A DNA stretch of 64,000 nucleotides. Source: Spirochaetaceae bacterium (GTDB taxonomy: Bacteria > Spirochaetota > Spirochaetia > Treponematales > Treponemataceae). The stretch covers positions 1-64,000 of the forward strand of contig JAGAOP010000021.1 of the NCBI GenBank assembly GCA_017623685.1. The letters are read 5' to 3'. The position numbers were made by a program, and so were the translations under genes. The notes beneath the pieces are model-generated. The model was given only the letters and a program-made list of their open reading frames with translations, searched no databases and was not told the DNA's origin. Positions 1 to 8,532 of the stretch are shown in pieces (positions within the stretch are counted from its first letter, which is position 1; the number at the start of each line of letters is the position of its first letter).

Positions 1-38
1 CACCCAAAATGTCGGGAGTTCGATCCTCTCAGCGCCCA
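1..38 (+). tRNA. 3' part of a tRNA (Asp or Glu likely), cut by the window edge
   Basis: The T arm is clear: GGGAG at 14-18 pairs with CTCTC at 26-30 around the loop TTCGATC. It is followed by the acceptor strand AGCGCCC (31-37) and discriminator A38. CCA is not encoded. Counting back through a five-base variable loop puts CAC at positions 36-38 of the anticodon loop, so the anticodon ends in C. A loop ending CAC is usual for tRNA-Asp (GTC) or tRNA-Glu (TTC). The 5' half and the rest of the anticodon lie outside the window, so the identity is not settled. Confidence 0.8.
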
Positions 39-40
39 AT

Positions 41-75
41 AGCCTGATTGTTTATGCATTCAGGCTTTTTTTTTG
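41..75 (+). terminator. Rho-independent terminator after the tRNA
   Basis: AGCCTGA (41-47) pairs with TCAGGCT (60-66) around a 12-base loop and runs into a tract of T. It directly follows the tRNA and separates it from rpoZ. Confidence 0.85.
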
Positions 76-110
76 TTAATATGAATTTTGAATATATAAA
101 GGGGTGAATA

Positions 111-302
111 ATGATTTTTCCTTTGGAACAGTTAATCAAATTTAGAGATAATATTTACGAAATTACATGTGCTGCTAGTCGCAGAGCTTTTCAAATTTCA
201 ATGGTTAGAGATGACGTAATACAAGAAAATCAAGGAAAGGTTGTTTCTGTTGCTGCTAAACAGTTGTTCACCGATGAAGTTAAATATCGAATTGAACAAT
301 AA
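111..302 (+). CDS. rpoZ: DNA-directed RNA polymerase omega subunit
   Basis: A 63-residue protein that fits the short omega subunit, which binds the beta' C-terminus and helps assemble RNA polymerase. The recognisable part is the conserved helix AASRRAFQI near residues 21-29 and the later stretch VVSVAAKQLF. It is shorter than E. coli omega (91 aa) but lacks only the variable tail. The ATG at 111 is preceded by AGGGGTGA. It lies 11 bases before miaA and was probably cotranscribed with it. Identification rests on the motif and length rather than an alignment. Confidence 0.8.
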   Translation: MIFPLEQLIKFRDNIYEITCAASRRAFQISMVRDDVIQENQGKVVSVAAKQLFTDEVKYRIEQ

Positions 303-313
303 TTTTTAATTTT

Positions 314-1288
314 ATGAATAAATTGTTACAAAGAACCGGCAAAACGCCGGTTCTTGTTATTTTTGCCCCCACAGCCTGTGGGAAAACAGATTTAGCTCTT
401 AATCTGTTTGGAAATTCTTCAACTTCAGAATTAGCTGGTACTGCAGAAATTATTAGTGCAGATTCTATGCAAGTTTATTCAGGGATGAATATTGGAACTG
501 CAAAACCGAAAAGAGAGGTTTTAGCACAACTACCTCATCATCTTTTGGATATTAGACATCCTAGAGAACCATTTTCTGCAGGTGATTTTGTTAAATTAAC
601 AGACCAATTATGTTCCGAAATTTATTCAAAAGGAAAACTTCCAGTTATACTTGGTGGGACAGGATTTTATATTCGTAATTTTATGTGTGGATTACCACCC
701 ACCCCAGAAGCTGATTTAGAATTGCGACAGAAACTTCAACTTCGATTAGAAAAGGAAGGTTCTAATGTTTTATTTCAGGAACTTAAAGAATTAGATTCTG
801 AAAGTGCGAAAAGAATTCATCCCAACGATAATTACCGAATTATTCGAGCATTAGAAGTTTGTATTTCAAGTGGAAAACCTTTAAGTTCTTTTTTGCAAAA
901 AAACTATGTTAGACAAGATTACGACTTTTGCACAATTATTCTTCAACGTAAGCGAGAAGATTTATACGAAAGAATTAACACTCGGGTTAAAGAAATGTTA
1001 AATCAAGGTCTTATGAAAGAAGTTGAGCAACTTATAGCTTCTGGTTGTACTCAAGAAATGAGTGGAATGCAAGCCATTGGCTACAAAGAATTTTTTTCAC
1101 AAGAAGTAAAAAATGCTTCATGTGAAGAAGAAAAACTTACTATTTTAGAGGAATTGATTTCAAAAAATACACGACATTATGCTAAAAGGCAATATACCTT
1201 TGTTAAAGGAATTCCCGGTGCAGTTTTTTTTCATGCAACTGAAGAAAATTTAATAAAAAAGCATATTCTTTCTTTTTTAAGTGTATGA
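314..1288 (+). CDS. miaA: tRNA dimethylallyltransferase
   Basis: This enzyme transfers a dimethylallyl group to A37 of tRNAs reading UNN codons. The protein has 324 residues, the normal length for the family. The P-loop APTACGKT is at residues 18-25, followed by SADSMQVYSGMNIGTAKP (substrate and metal binding) near 48-65 and the GGTGFY motif near 115. The C-terminal half carries the usual RHYAKRQ-type tRNA contact region. It starts 11 bases after rpoZ with no obvious Shine-Dalgarno sequence, so it may depend on translation of rpoZ. Confidence 0.95.
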   Translation: MNKLLQRTGKTPVLVIFAPTACGKTDLALNLFGNSSTSELAGTAEIISADSMQVYSGMNIGTAKPKREVLAQLPHHLLDIRHPREPFSAGDFVKLTDQLCSEIYSKGKLPVILGGTGFYIRNFMCGLPPTPEADLELRQKLQLRLEKEGSNVLFQELKELDSESAKRIHPNDNYRIIRALEVCISSGKPLSSFLQKNYVRQDYDFCTIILQRKREDLYERINTRVKEMLNQGLMKEVEQLIASGCTQEMSGMQAIGYKEFFSQEVKNASCEEEKLTILEELISKNTRHYAKRQYTFVKGIPGAVFFHATEENLIKKHILSFLSV

Positions 1289-1302
1289 TTCTCAAATACC
1301 TA

Positions 1303-1331
1303 TTGACGTAAATCATTTTTTAATAGATAAT
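1303..1331 (+). promoter_or_regulatory. Sigma70-type promoter for the COX24-type gene
   Basis: TTGACG at 1303-1308 and GATAAT at 1326-1331 are separated by 17 bases. It sits in the gap after miaA and gives the small downstream gene its own transcript. Confidence 0.6.
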
Positions 1332-1360
1332 GAATATACTTTTCAATAAGGAGTGCCACT

Positions 1361-1450
1361 GTGCCTTGCGGAAAAAAAAGAAAGCGTCAAAAGATTGCTA
1401 CACATAAGCGAAAGAAAAAGCTAAGAAAGAATCGTCATAAGAGCAAATAG
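1361..1450 (+). CDS. AURKAIP1/COX24-domain small basic protein
   Basis: A 29-residue protein read from a GTG at 1361, with AAGGAG at 1348-1353 at good spacing. Nearly half of its residues are Lys or Arg (start MPCGKKRKRQK, end KNRHKSK). This matches the small bacterial proteins of the AURKAIP1/COX24 family, whose mitochondrial relatives are small-subunit ribosomal proteins, so a role as a tiny ribosomal protein is likely. It has its own promoter (1303-1331) and terminator (1507-1552). Automatic annotation easily misses it because of its length and GTG start. Confidence 0.8.
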   Translation: MPCGKKRKRQKIATHKRKKKLRKNRHKSK

Positions 1451-1506
1451 TTTCTTTCAATAGTTAGTTATTATGTGTTCTCATTTTGACTATTATGCCA
1501 AAGAAG

Positions 1507-1552
1507 AAGGCCGTGGATTTTGTTTGCTACAACATAAACTACGGTCTTTTTT
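1507..1552 (+). terminator. Rho-independent terminator before dxs
   Basis: AAGGCCGTG (1507-1515) pairs with TACGGTCTT (1540-1548), with two G-T wobbles, and continues into T residues. It ends the small COX24-type transcript. Confidence 0.65.
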
Positions 1553-1569
1553 AATGTATTTTCTGGAGT

Positions 1570-3471
1570 TTGATTACGATTTTATCTGATATACATAATC
1601 CAGAGGATTTAAAAAATCTGGATAATAAAGATTTGCCTCTGCTTGCAAAGGAAATACGAAAAAAAATAATTGATGTAGTCGGAAAAAATGGTGGACATCT
1701 TGCTAGTAACCTTGGTGTTGTTGAGCTTACTATTGCTTTGCATAGAAGTTTTGATAGTCCTAAGGATGCTTTTGTTTGGGATGTAAGTCACCAATGTTAT
1801 GCCCACAAGCTTTTAACTGGAAGATATCAAGTTTTTGATACCTTAAGAAAAAAGGGAGGGATTGCAGGTTTTACCAAAAAAAGTGAAAGTGTTCACGATT
1901 TTTTTGATGCTGGCCATTCTTCGACTTCAGTTTCCTCTGCTTTAGGACTTTTAACTGGTCGCAGTATTATTAATTGTGACGGGAAGGTTATTGCTATAAT
2001 TGGTGACGGTGCTTTAACCGGTGGTATGGCAATGGAAGCTCTTTCCCATGCTGGTCAAATTTCTAAAGATTTAATTGTTGTACTAAACGATAATCAAATG
2101 TCTATTGGTGAAAATACAGGTTCTCTTTCTAGATATTTAAGTCGTTTAACGATGACTTCTACCTATCAAAGTTTTAGATACAATATCGATCGTTTTGTGA
2201 ATAAATTACCCATAATTAATAAGGGTTTTACAAAATTCATTTTTAGATTTAAGCGTGCATTAAAGGCTTTGTTTTATTCTAATAATTTTTTTGTGGAATT
2301 GGGTTTTGAATATGTTGGTCCTTTAAACGGTCATAGTATCGAAGAATTAGAAAAAACATTTAAAACAGTAAAAAAATTAAATAGACCTGTTGTAGTTCAC
2401 GTAGTTACAAAAAAAGGAAGAGGTTATAGCCCAGCAGAAAGTGATCCTGCAACATTTCATGGGATTGGACCCTTTTGTACTTCTGATGGAACAGTTGAAA
2501 AATTTGATAATCTTAGTTTTACAGAGGCATTTTCATCTTCTTTGTTGGAACTAGCTGAAAAAAACAGAAATATCGTAGCAATTACAGCAGCAATGGCTAA
2601 AGGAACTGGGCTTGCATCTTTTGCAAGAAAATTTCCAAAACGTTTTTTTGATGTGGGTATTGCAGAACAACATGCAGTTACCTTTGCTGGAGGACTTTCT
2701 GCTTCTGGATTAATTCCAGTGGTTGCAATTTATTCAACTTTTATGCAAAGGGCAGTGGATCAATTAATTCACGATATTGCATTGCCACAAGCCCCTTCAG
2801 TCTTTGTTTTAGATAGAGCTGGTGCAGTTCCTGACGACGGTGAAACTCATCAGGGTATTTTTGATATAGCTTTGTTTCGTTCAATTCCCAACACTATAAT
2901 GATTGCTCCTGCCTCAGCTATAGAATTAAAATTATGTTTACAATGGGCTGTGAAACGAAACTTCCCTGTAATTATGCGTTATCCAAAATCCGCTTGTCCT
3001 TCAGAATTAGAAGAATTTTCTTTTCCAATTGAAGAAGGCAGGGGAATAATTATTTCTGCAGATTCTATTTCAATAGAAGCTGGAAATGTTAAAAATTCCA
3101 ATTCTTTGCTTTTAGTTTGCACAGGTGGAATTTATCCTGAAACATTAACAGCTGCACGTAATTTAATATTACAAGGTTTTTCTTCGGATATTTACAATTT
3201 GCGTTTTATAAAACCTATTGATAAGGACTATTTTTTAAAAGTTGTTTCAGATTATTCTCATATTGTTTTTGTAGAAGATGGAATTGAAAATGGGGGAATA
3301 TCCCAACAATTAAAACTTTACATAAAAGATGAATTTCCTGAAAAAAAAGTTGCCATATGTGCATTTCCTGATAAATTTTTAGCTCAAGGAAAAAGGAACG
3401 AGATTTTAGAAGAAGTTGGTGTATGTCCTGAAGCAATAGCAAACCTTGCGAAGGAGTTATTTTCTGAATGA
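1570..3471 (+). CDS. dxs: 1-deoxy-D-xylulose-5-phosphate synthase
   Basis: This thiamine-diphosphate enzyme condenses pyruvate with glyceraldehyde 3-phosphate at the head of the MEP isoprenoid pathway. It is 633 residues, the usual length. GHSSTS is at 115-120, the ThDP motif GDGALTGG at 145-152 with N173, and the catalytic glutamate motif GIAEQHAV has E366. The start is uncertain. TTG at 1570 lies only one base after GGAG (1565-1568), too close for ordinary Shine-Dalgarno use. The next codons (ATT 1573, ACG 1576, ATT 1579) are better spaced but non-standard. The gene begins an operon in which dxs overlaps folP by 4 bases. Confidence 0.96.
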   Translation: MITILSDIHNPEDLKNLDNKDLPLLAKEIRKKIIDVVGKNGGHLASNLGVVELTIALHRSFDSPKDAFVWDVSHQCYAHKLLTGRYQVFDTLRKKGGIAGFTKKSESVHDFFDAGHSSTSVSSALGLLTGRSIINCDGKVIAIIGDGALTGGMAMEALSHAGQISKDLIVVLNDNQMSIGENTGSLSRYLSRLTMTSTYQSFRYNIDRFVNKLPIINKGFTKFIFRFKRALKALFYSNNFFVELGFEYVGPLNGHSIEELEKTFKTVKKLNRPVVVHVVTKKGRGYSPAESDPATFHGIGPFCTSDGTVEKFDNLSFTEAFSSSLLELAEKNRNIVAITAAMAKGTGLASFARKFPKRFFDVGIAEQHAVTFAGGLSASGLIPVVAIYSTFMQRAVDQLIHDIALPQAPSVFVLDRAGAVPDDGETHQGIFDIALFRSIPNTIMIAPASAIELKLCLQWAVKRNFPVIMRYPKSACPSELEEFSFPIEEGRGIIISADSISIEAGNVKNSNSLLLVCTGGIYPETLTAARNLILQGFSSDIYNLRFIKPIDKDYFLKVVSDYSHIVFVEDGIENGGISQQLKLYIKDEFPEKKVAICAFPDKFLAQGKRNEILEEVGVCPEAIANLAKELFSE

Positions 3472-4310
3472 ATTTGCCATTGATAAATCACGGAACTTCA
3501 CCAAAATTTGTTTCAACTGATTTACCCGCTTTTGTTATGGGAATTGTAAATGTAACACCTGACTCTTTTTGGAAAGAAAGTAGAGCCAGTTCTTCGAAAG
3601 CTGCGGAAATGGCTTTAGAAATGATTTCTTTAGGAGCTGATATTATCGATTTAGGTGGTGAATCTACTAGACCTGGTTCAGAATATATTTCATTAGATGA
3701 AGAGTTAGATAGAGTTGTTCCGGTTGTACAGGAAATTCGTCGTTATTCTTCTTGTCCTATTTCCATTGATACAAGAAAAAAAAAGGTTATGGAAATTGCT
3801 GTTGAATCTGGTGCTGATATATTAAATGATATTTCAGCCTTAGAAGATGATTCAGAAATGGCAAAATTTGTAGCAGAAAAAAAAATATGTGTAATTTTAA
3901 TGCACAAACGAGGAAATCCTGTTATAATGCAAAGAGAAACCCAATATCAAGATGTTTTTCAAACTGTAAATAGTTATCTTGAAGCTAGAGTAAATTATGC
4001 AATTAGCCAAGGGGTTGACGCTAGTAAAATTATTGTAGACCCTGGTATTGGTTTTGGAAAAGATTTAATGGGTAATTGCCAATTAATTACTTCTTGTGGA
4101 AAATTATGCCAAGGGCGATTTCCAGTTGTGATAGGGTTGTCTAGAAAAAGTTGTATCGGAGAAATGACGGGTAACGAAATTTCTGATAGATTAATTCCAT
4201 CTGTTGCTGCTAATTTGCTTGCTGTGCAACAAGGGGCAAAAATTCTGCGTGTTCATGATGTTAAAGAAACAAAGGATATGCTTAAAGTGTTGGAGATTTT
4301 ATCACAGTGA
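3468..4310 (+). CDS. folP: Dihydropteroate synthase
   Basis: It joins p-aminobenzoate to hydroxymethyl-dihydropterin pyrophosphate in folate synthesis and is the sulfonamide target. The protein is 280 residues, a TIM barrel of normal size. MGIVNVTPDSF is at 24-34, LGGESTRPGS near 62-71, and the SRK motif of the C-terminal part near 225. Its ATG overlaps the dxs stop (ATGA), and the next gene overlaps its own stop, so the three are translationally coupled. Confidence 0.96.
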   Translation: MNLPLINHGTSPKFVSTDLPAFVMGIVNVTPDSFWKESRASSSKAAEMALEMISLGADIIDLGGESTRPGSEYISLDEELDRVVPVVQEIRRYSSCPISIDTRKKKVMEIAVESGADILNDISALEDDSEMAKFVAEKKICVILMHKRGNPVIMQRETQYQDVFQTVNSYLEARVNYAISQGVDASKIIVDPGIGFGKDLMGNCQLITSCGKLCQGRFPVVIGLSRKSCIGEMTGNEISDRLIPSVAANLLAVQQGAKILRVHDVKETKDMLKVLEILSQ

Positions 4311-5110
4311 ATGGTTTTGATATTTTAGAAAATATTTATGGATATATTCGCCCCTTGCTTGATATTGGTGTATTAGCCTTTTTGTTTTATAAAGTATATA
4401 CCATGCTAATAAAGACCAATGGTATTCAGTTGATAAAAGCTGCTGTTTTTTTTGCTATTGCATATTCATTAGCTTGGTTTCTTCAGCTATCTGTTTTACT
4501 TTGGTTACTTAATTTATTAGTTCCCAGTTTGATAATTAGTTTTGCTATTGTTTTTCAGCCTGAAATCCGAAAAATATTTTTAAAATTAGGGCAAACTAAT
4601 TGGTTTTCTTTTCGAAATAGATCAAAACATTCCCATATTGATTCAGTACTTATAGCAGCAGAAACCTTGTCTTCTCAGAGAAGAGGAATGTTAGCTGTTT
4701 TTGTTCGTAATACAGAATTAAAAGATATTATTGAAACTGGACAGAAATTAAATGCTGACTTGTCTTCTAGCCTTCTTGTTACAATTTTTGCTCATGATAC
4801 ACCACTTCATGATGGAGCTGTAGTTATTCAAGGTGGAACAGTTCTTGCGGCGGGTTGTTTTTTGCCTCTGTCTGAACAATATGATATAAAAAAGACTTTT
4901 GGTACTCGACATCGTGCTGCTTTAGGTATGTCTGAATCCTCTGATGCCATTGTTCTTGTGGTTTCGGAAGAAACAGGTTCTATAAGTTTGGCATATGATT
5001 CTAGATTGCATTATGACTTAACTTTAGAGCAACTTAATGAAATCCTAGGCAAGCAACTTGTTGTAGCTCAGGATTCTTTAACCCAAGAGGATACATCAGA
5101 TGAAAATTGA
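4307..5110 (+). CDS. cdaA: Diadenylate cyclase CdaA (c-di-AMP synthase)
   Basis: A membrane diadenylate cyclase that makes cyclic di-AMP from two ATP. It has 267 residues: three hydrophobic segments in the first 85 residues, then the DisA_N cyclase domain. The catalytic signatures are visible: DGA at 169-171 and RHR at 201-203. It starts with GTG at 4307, overlapping the folP stop. The CdaR-like gene follows directly, as in Firmicutes, but glmM, the usual third partner, is not here. Confidence 0.95.
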   Translation: MNGFDILENIYGYIRPLLDIGVLAFLFYKVYTMLIKTNGIQLIKAAVFFAIAYSLAWFLQLSVLLWLLNLLVPSLIISFAIVFQPEIRKIFLKLGQTNWFSFRNRSKHSHIDSVLIAAETLSSQRRGMLAVFVRNTELKDIIETGQKLNADLSSSLLVTIFAHDTPLHDGAVVIQGGTVLAAGCFLPLSEQYDIKKTFGTRHRAALGMSESSDAIVLVVSEETGSISLAYDSRLHYDLTLEQLNEILGKQLVVAQDSLTQEDTSDEN

Positions 5111-6104
5111 GTTATTTTTGAATAAAATAAAAAAGGAATGGCTAGTTAAATTAATTTGTTTAGTTCTAGCTTGTTTTACATATTTTTTTTACCAGATGAG
5201 TACCTTAGATACTAAAACGATTGTAATTCCTTTAGAAATTTCATCTAATGGTGGAATGTTGCCTGTTGAATATCATCAGTCACAGGTGAAAGTTTCTTTT
5301 AAAGGTAAACAAGATGATTTAGCAAATATTAGTAGCAAAGATATTTCGGCTAGTCTTAACATTGATTATTATTCAAAATCTGGAAAATACGATATTCCAG
5401 TACAATTAAATTTATCACCTAATCTTCTTGTTATGGAACCCTTAGAAGTTAATGTTATTCCTTCCATTGTTTCCTTGGAAATAGATTCTCGAGCATATGC
5501 TCAAATTCCTGTCCAGCCGTCTATACAAGGGGAACCCCTAGAAGGTTATAATGTGGAAGAAATCAAAGTTGTTCCATCTACTGTTGGAATAACTGGGGCT
5601 GAGCTATTAATATCCTCTGTACCTTACTTAACAACAGAAACAATTAATGTAGAAGGAAAAAAAGATTCTTTTACATTAAAAACCTCTGTTATAAAAAATA
5701 ATAACATGATTTCTTTTACAGATGAAACTTCAGTTTCTGTAGAAGTATCTATTGAACCAATTCAAGTTACTCGTAGCTTTAACGGACATGCCTTGTATCT
5801 AAATGGTTTGAATCCTGCTTTTGAAGCAAAAATAATTCCTGAAACCATAGATTTTTCTTTAGCAGGTAGTAACATTACTTTAAATAAATACATACCAGAA
5901 TTGTATACTGCACGGGTTGATTGTTCTTCTATCGAGGCTATTGGTGAATATACTCTTCCTGTTTTATTTTCTATTCCCCAAGGAACAAGACTAGTTTCGC
6001 AAAGTGTTTCAGCTGTGAACTTAATTGTTTCAGAAGTAACAGACGATATTTTAACAGAAGATACACAAGAGGATAATTTACAGTTGCCCTTTGCTCAGGA
6101 GTAG
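5100..6104 (+). CDS. cdaR: YbbR-domain protein, CdaR-like regulator of CdaA
   Basis: A 334-residue protein with one N-terminal membrane segment (about 17-33), followed by extracytoplasmic YbbR-type beta repeats. A recurring pattern of IPVQPSIQGEPLEGY followed by VVPSTVGITG is typical of YbbR units. In Firmicutes CdaR binds CdaA and tunes its activity; here the role is inferred from the domain and from the 11-base overlap with cdaA. The C-terminus is acidic and looks unstructured. Confidence 0.88.
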   Translation: MKIELFLNKIKKEWLVKLICLVLACFTYFFYQMSTLDTKTIVIPLEISSNGGMLPVEYHQSQVKVSFKGKQDDLANISSKDISASLNIDYYSKSGKYDIPVQLNLSPNLLVMEPLEVNVIPSIVSLEIDSRAYAQIPVQPSIQGEPLEGYNVEEIKVVPSTVGITGAELLISSVPYLTTETINVEGKKDSFTLKTSVIKNNNMISFTDETSVSVEVSIEPIQVTRSFNGHALYLNGLNPAFEAKIIPETIDFSLAGSNITLNKYIPELYTARVDCSSIEAIGEYTLPVLFSIPQGTRLVSQSVSAVNLIVSEVTDDILTEDTQEDNLQLPFAQE

Positions 6105-6164
6105 GTTATTATATTAATTTAGTAATGCTTGAAATACAGAAACTCTATTAAGGAAGGTGAAAAT

Positions 6165-7058
6165 ATGGTTTCAAACAAAAAAACTAGTAACGATAAAAAA
6201 CCAGCCATTTCATTTTACACAAAGGAAAAAGTAGTTTGCCCTGTGTGTAGAAAATCTTTTCCTCGAGAAGATATGCTAAGTGGTGGTGGACGAATGATTG
6301 CTGGTGAACTTACAGAAGAGTTACATCGTGTTTTTGAGCCTTCTGCAAAATACGGAGTTGTTTATCCTCTAATTTATGCTATTGGAGCTTGCCCAAATTG
6401 CCATGCTGCTTTTTTATGGAATGATTTTAAAACTTTATCTCCTAAGGATGCAGAAGCGATTTTAGACGACGAAAAAGAAAGAAAAAAATCAGTAGAAACT
6501 ATCTTTCCTCATTATAATTTATCTAAGGAACGAACTTTGCTAGATGGAGCTGCCATGTATTATTTGGCCCTATTATGTTATGAAAAAACATCTCCGTCTT
6601 TTTCTCCAACAATAAAAAAAGCAATAATCTCATTGCGACTAGCATGGCTTTGTGGGGATTTAAACAAAGTTTGTCCAGGACGTAATTATGATTATATTCA
6701 ACAAGTATTTTATAGAAAATCTATGTTTTTTTATCAACAAGCTTTGGAGTACGAAACAGGTCGAGTAGAAAGTATTGCGGGTGTCGCGAACTTCGGTCCA
6801 GATATAGATAAAAATTATGGCTATGATGGAGTTGTTTATTTATGTGGTTTACTTGAATATCGTTATGGTCAAACAGAAAATGCAGCTTTGCGTCTAAAAA
6901 AACTGGATGAATATAAAAGAGCTATTGCAAGAATCTTTGGTTTAGGAAAATCTTCTAAAGCTAAACCTGGACCTTTGCTAGAACATTCAAGAAATCTTTA
7001 CGACAGCCTTACAAAAGAACTTAAAGATGCCTCAGAAATAGATTTTGAAGACGATTAA
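6165..7058 (+). CDS. DUF2225 domain protein, zinc-ribbon-like
   Basis: A 297-residue cytoplasmic protein of unknown function resembling the DUF2225 family. Two CxxC pairs, C25/C28 (CPVC) and C76/C79 (CPNC), probably bind one zinc ion. The helical remainder looks like a TPR-type scaffold. I chose the ATG at 6165 because AAGGAAGG lies just upstream; an in-frame TTG at 6129 has no such site. It is cotranscribed between cdaR and truA, two bases before the latter. Confidence 0.8.
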   Translation: MVSNKKTSNDKKPAISFYTKEKVVCPVCRKSFPREDMLSGGGRMIAGELTEELHRVFEPSAKYGVVYPLIYAIGACPNCHAAFLWNDFKTLSPKDAEAILDDEKERKKSVETIFPHYNLSKERTLLDGAAMYYLALLCYEKTSPSFSPTIKKAIISLRLAWLCGDLNKVCPGRNYDYIQQVFYRKSMFFYQQALEYETGRVESIAGVANFGPDIDKNYGYDGVVYLCGLLEYRYGQTENAALRLKKLDEYKRAIARIFGLGKSSKAKPGPLLEHSRNLYDSLTKELKDASEIDFEDD

Positions 7059-7060
7059 AG

Positions 7061-7834
7061 ATGAAAAACATCTTATTAAAAGTTTCCTATGATGGAACAG
7101 ATTTTTGTGGTTGGCAACGTCAAGATAAGGCAGATTCTGGGAAACCTCTTCGTACTGTTCAAGGTGAATTGGAAATCGCATTGAACAAAATGCTAAAAGA
7201 GCCAATTTCTGTAAACGGTTCTGGACGAACTGATTCAGGGGTTCATGCTTTTGGACAAAGGGCTAATTTTTTATCGCCATATGATTCAATTCCTGCAGAA
7301 AACTATATTTTAGCTTTAAATGGATTTTTACCACGGGATATACGTGTTTTAGAATCAAAGGAAGTTCCTTTGGATTTTCATGCTAGATTTAACGCAGTTT
7401 GTAGAACTTATCGATATTTTATGTCCAGCGGCACTACTGTTCCTGCCCATCAAATGCGTTATGTTTGGCCATTGAGACACAAACCCAATTTGGAAACTCT
7501 TAATTCTATGGCTTCCTGCTTGTCTGGTGAAATAGATTTTACTACTTTTGCTGCAGCTGGTGATTTATGCCCTTCAAAATGCAGATTTATTGAAAAGGCA
7601 ATTTTTTATACTCAAGAGGATAAAATCGTTTTTGAAATTTCAGCTAATGCATTTTTATGGAAAATGGTACGCTCTATTGTAGGTTCATTAATTTACTATG
7701 AACACAAAGGAAAGGATGGAAAATTCTTTTCAGATATTTTATATGCAAAAGATAGAAGTTTAGCTGGCCCTACAGCACCACCTTGGGGGTTGTTTTTATG
7801 GGATGTGGATTATGATGGAATTAGGCGCCATTAA
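7061..7834 (+). CDS. truA: tRNA pseudouridine(38-40) synthase
   Basis: It isomerises uridines 38-40 in the anticodon stem-loop. The protein is 257 residues, normal for TruA. The catalytic motif GSGRTDSGVHAFGQ carries the nucleophile D58. The conserved FHARFNA and TYRYF stretches follow, and the C-terminal KMVRSIVG motif is present. It ends the operon that starts at dxs. Confidence 0.96.
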   Translation: MKNILLKVSYDGTDFCGWQRQDKADSGKPLRTVQGELEIALNKMLKEPISVNGSGRTDSGVHAFGQRANFLSPYDSIPAENYILALNGFLPRDIRVLESKEVPLDFHARFNAVCRTYRYFMSSGTTVPAHQMRYVWPLRHKPNLETLNSMASCLSGEIDFTTFAAAGDLCPSKCRFIEKAIFYTQEDKIVFEISANAFLWKMVRSIVGSLIYYEHKGKDGKFFSDILYAKDRSLAGPTAPPWGLFLWDVDYDGIRRH

Positions 7835-7868
7835 TTTTATTTAACCTACATTTTAATTTGTATCAAAA

Positions 7869-7897
7869 TTGACATATATTTGTGCTTAAAGTACAAT
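7869..7897 (+). promoter_or_regulatory. Near-consensus sigma70 promoter of the cmk-dut-lptFG-tgt operon
   Basis: TTGACA (7869-7874) and TACAAT (7892-7897) are 17 bases apart. The likely start of transcription is near 7904, leaving a leader of about 50 bases with a strong ribosome site (TGGAGG, 7942-7947). Confidence 0.8.
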
Positions 7898-7953
7898 GTC
7901 AAAAGTAAGTAAAGAATACTTTTTATTTAAGAATCTTTTGTTGGAGGTTTATG

Positions 7954-8532
7954 ATGTATATTATTCCAGAAGGAAAAAAACTTAGAGTTGCTATTTCAGG
8001 AAAGAGTGGTTGTGGAAATACAACTGTAAGTTCTCTCTTAGCAAAAAATCTTGGAATAAAAATGATTAATTATACTTTTCGTTCTTTAGCAGAAGAAACA
8101 GGTTTTTCCTTGGCAGAAATAATTGAAAAAGCCAAAACGGACGATAGCTATGATAAAAATGTAGATACAAGACAGGTGCAATTAGCAATGGAAGATTCTT
8201 GTGTTTTGGGGTCAAGGTTGGCTATTTGGATGTTAAAAGAAGCTGATTTAAAAGTATATCTTTTTGCAGATGATGATGTTAGAGCTAAAAGAATTTTGAA
8301 TCGTGAAAAAGGGGATTTAGAAGAAATAAAGCGATTTACTCAAATGCGAGATAACGAAGATACAAATCGTTATAAAAGATTATATAATATTGACAATAAT
8401 GATTATTCTTTTTGTGATCTTTTTGTGGATACAAATAATTATAATCCAGACCAAATTGTTGAATTAATAATTCAAAAACTTTTAGAAAAAAAATTAATTA
8501 TTTTTACAGGTACAAATAGGGAGGAAAAATAA
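7954..8532 (+). CDS. Cytidylate kinase-like P-loop protein
   Basis: A 192-residue protein resembling short (d)CMP kinases. The P-loop region reads [10 protein letters not shown] (15-24), so N22 occupies the place of the usual Walker lysine. The later acidic stretch and RYKRLYNID (R-rich lid and NMP region) resemble the cytidylate kinase-like families. I take the second of two tandem ATGs (7954), because TGGAGG is 6 bases before it and only 3 before 7951. The stop overlaps dut by one base. A role in pyrimidine nucleotide metabolism next to dUTPase is plausible, but whether it is an active CMP kinase is open because of the lysine change. Confidence 0.75.
   Translation: MYIIPEGKKLRVAISGKSGCGNTTVSSLLAKNLGIKMINYTFRSLAEETGFSLAEIIEKAKTDDSYDKNVDTRQVQLAMEDSCVLGSRLAIWMLKEADLKVYLFADDDVRAKRILNREKGDLEEIKRFTQMRDNEDTNRYKRLYNIDNNDYSFCDLFVDTNNYNPDQIVELIIQKLLEKKLIIFTGTNREEK

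Noticed and set aside
6129-6164. Longer DUF2225 protein starting at TTG 6129
   Set aside because: The ATG at 6165 has a strong ribosome site (AAGGAAGG) and the extension does not look conserved.
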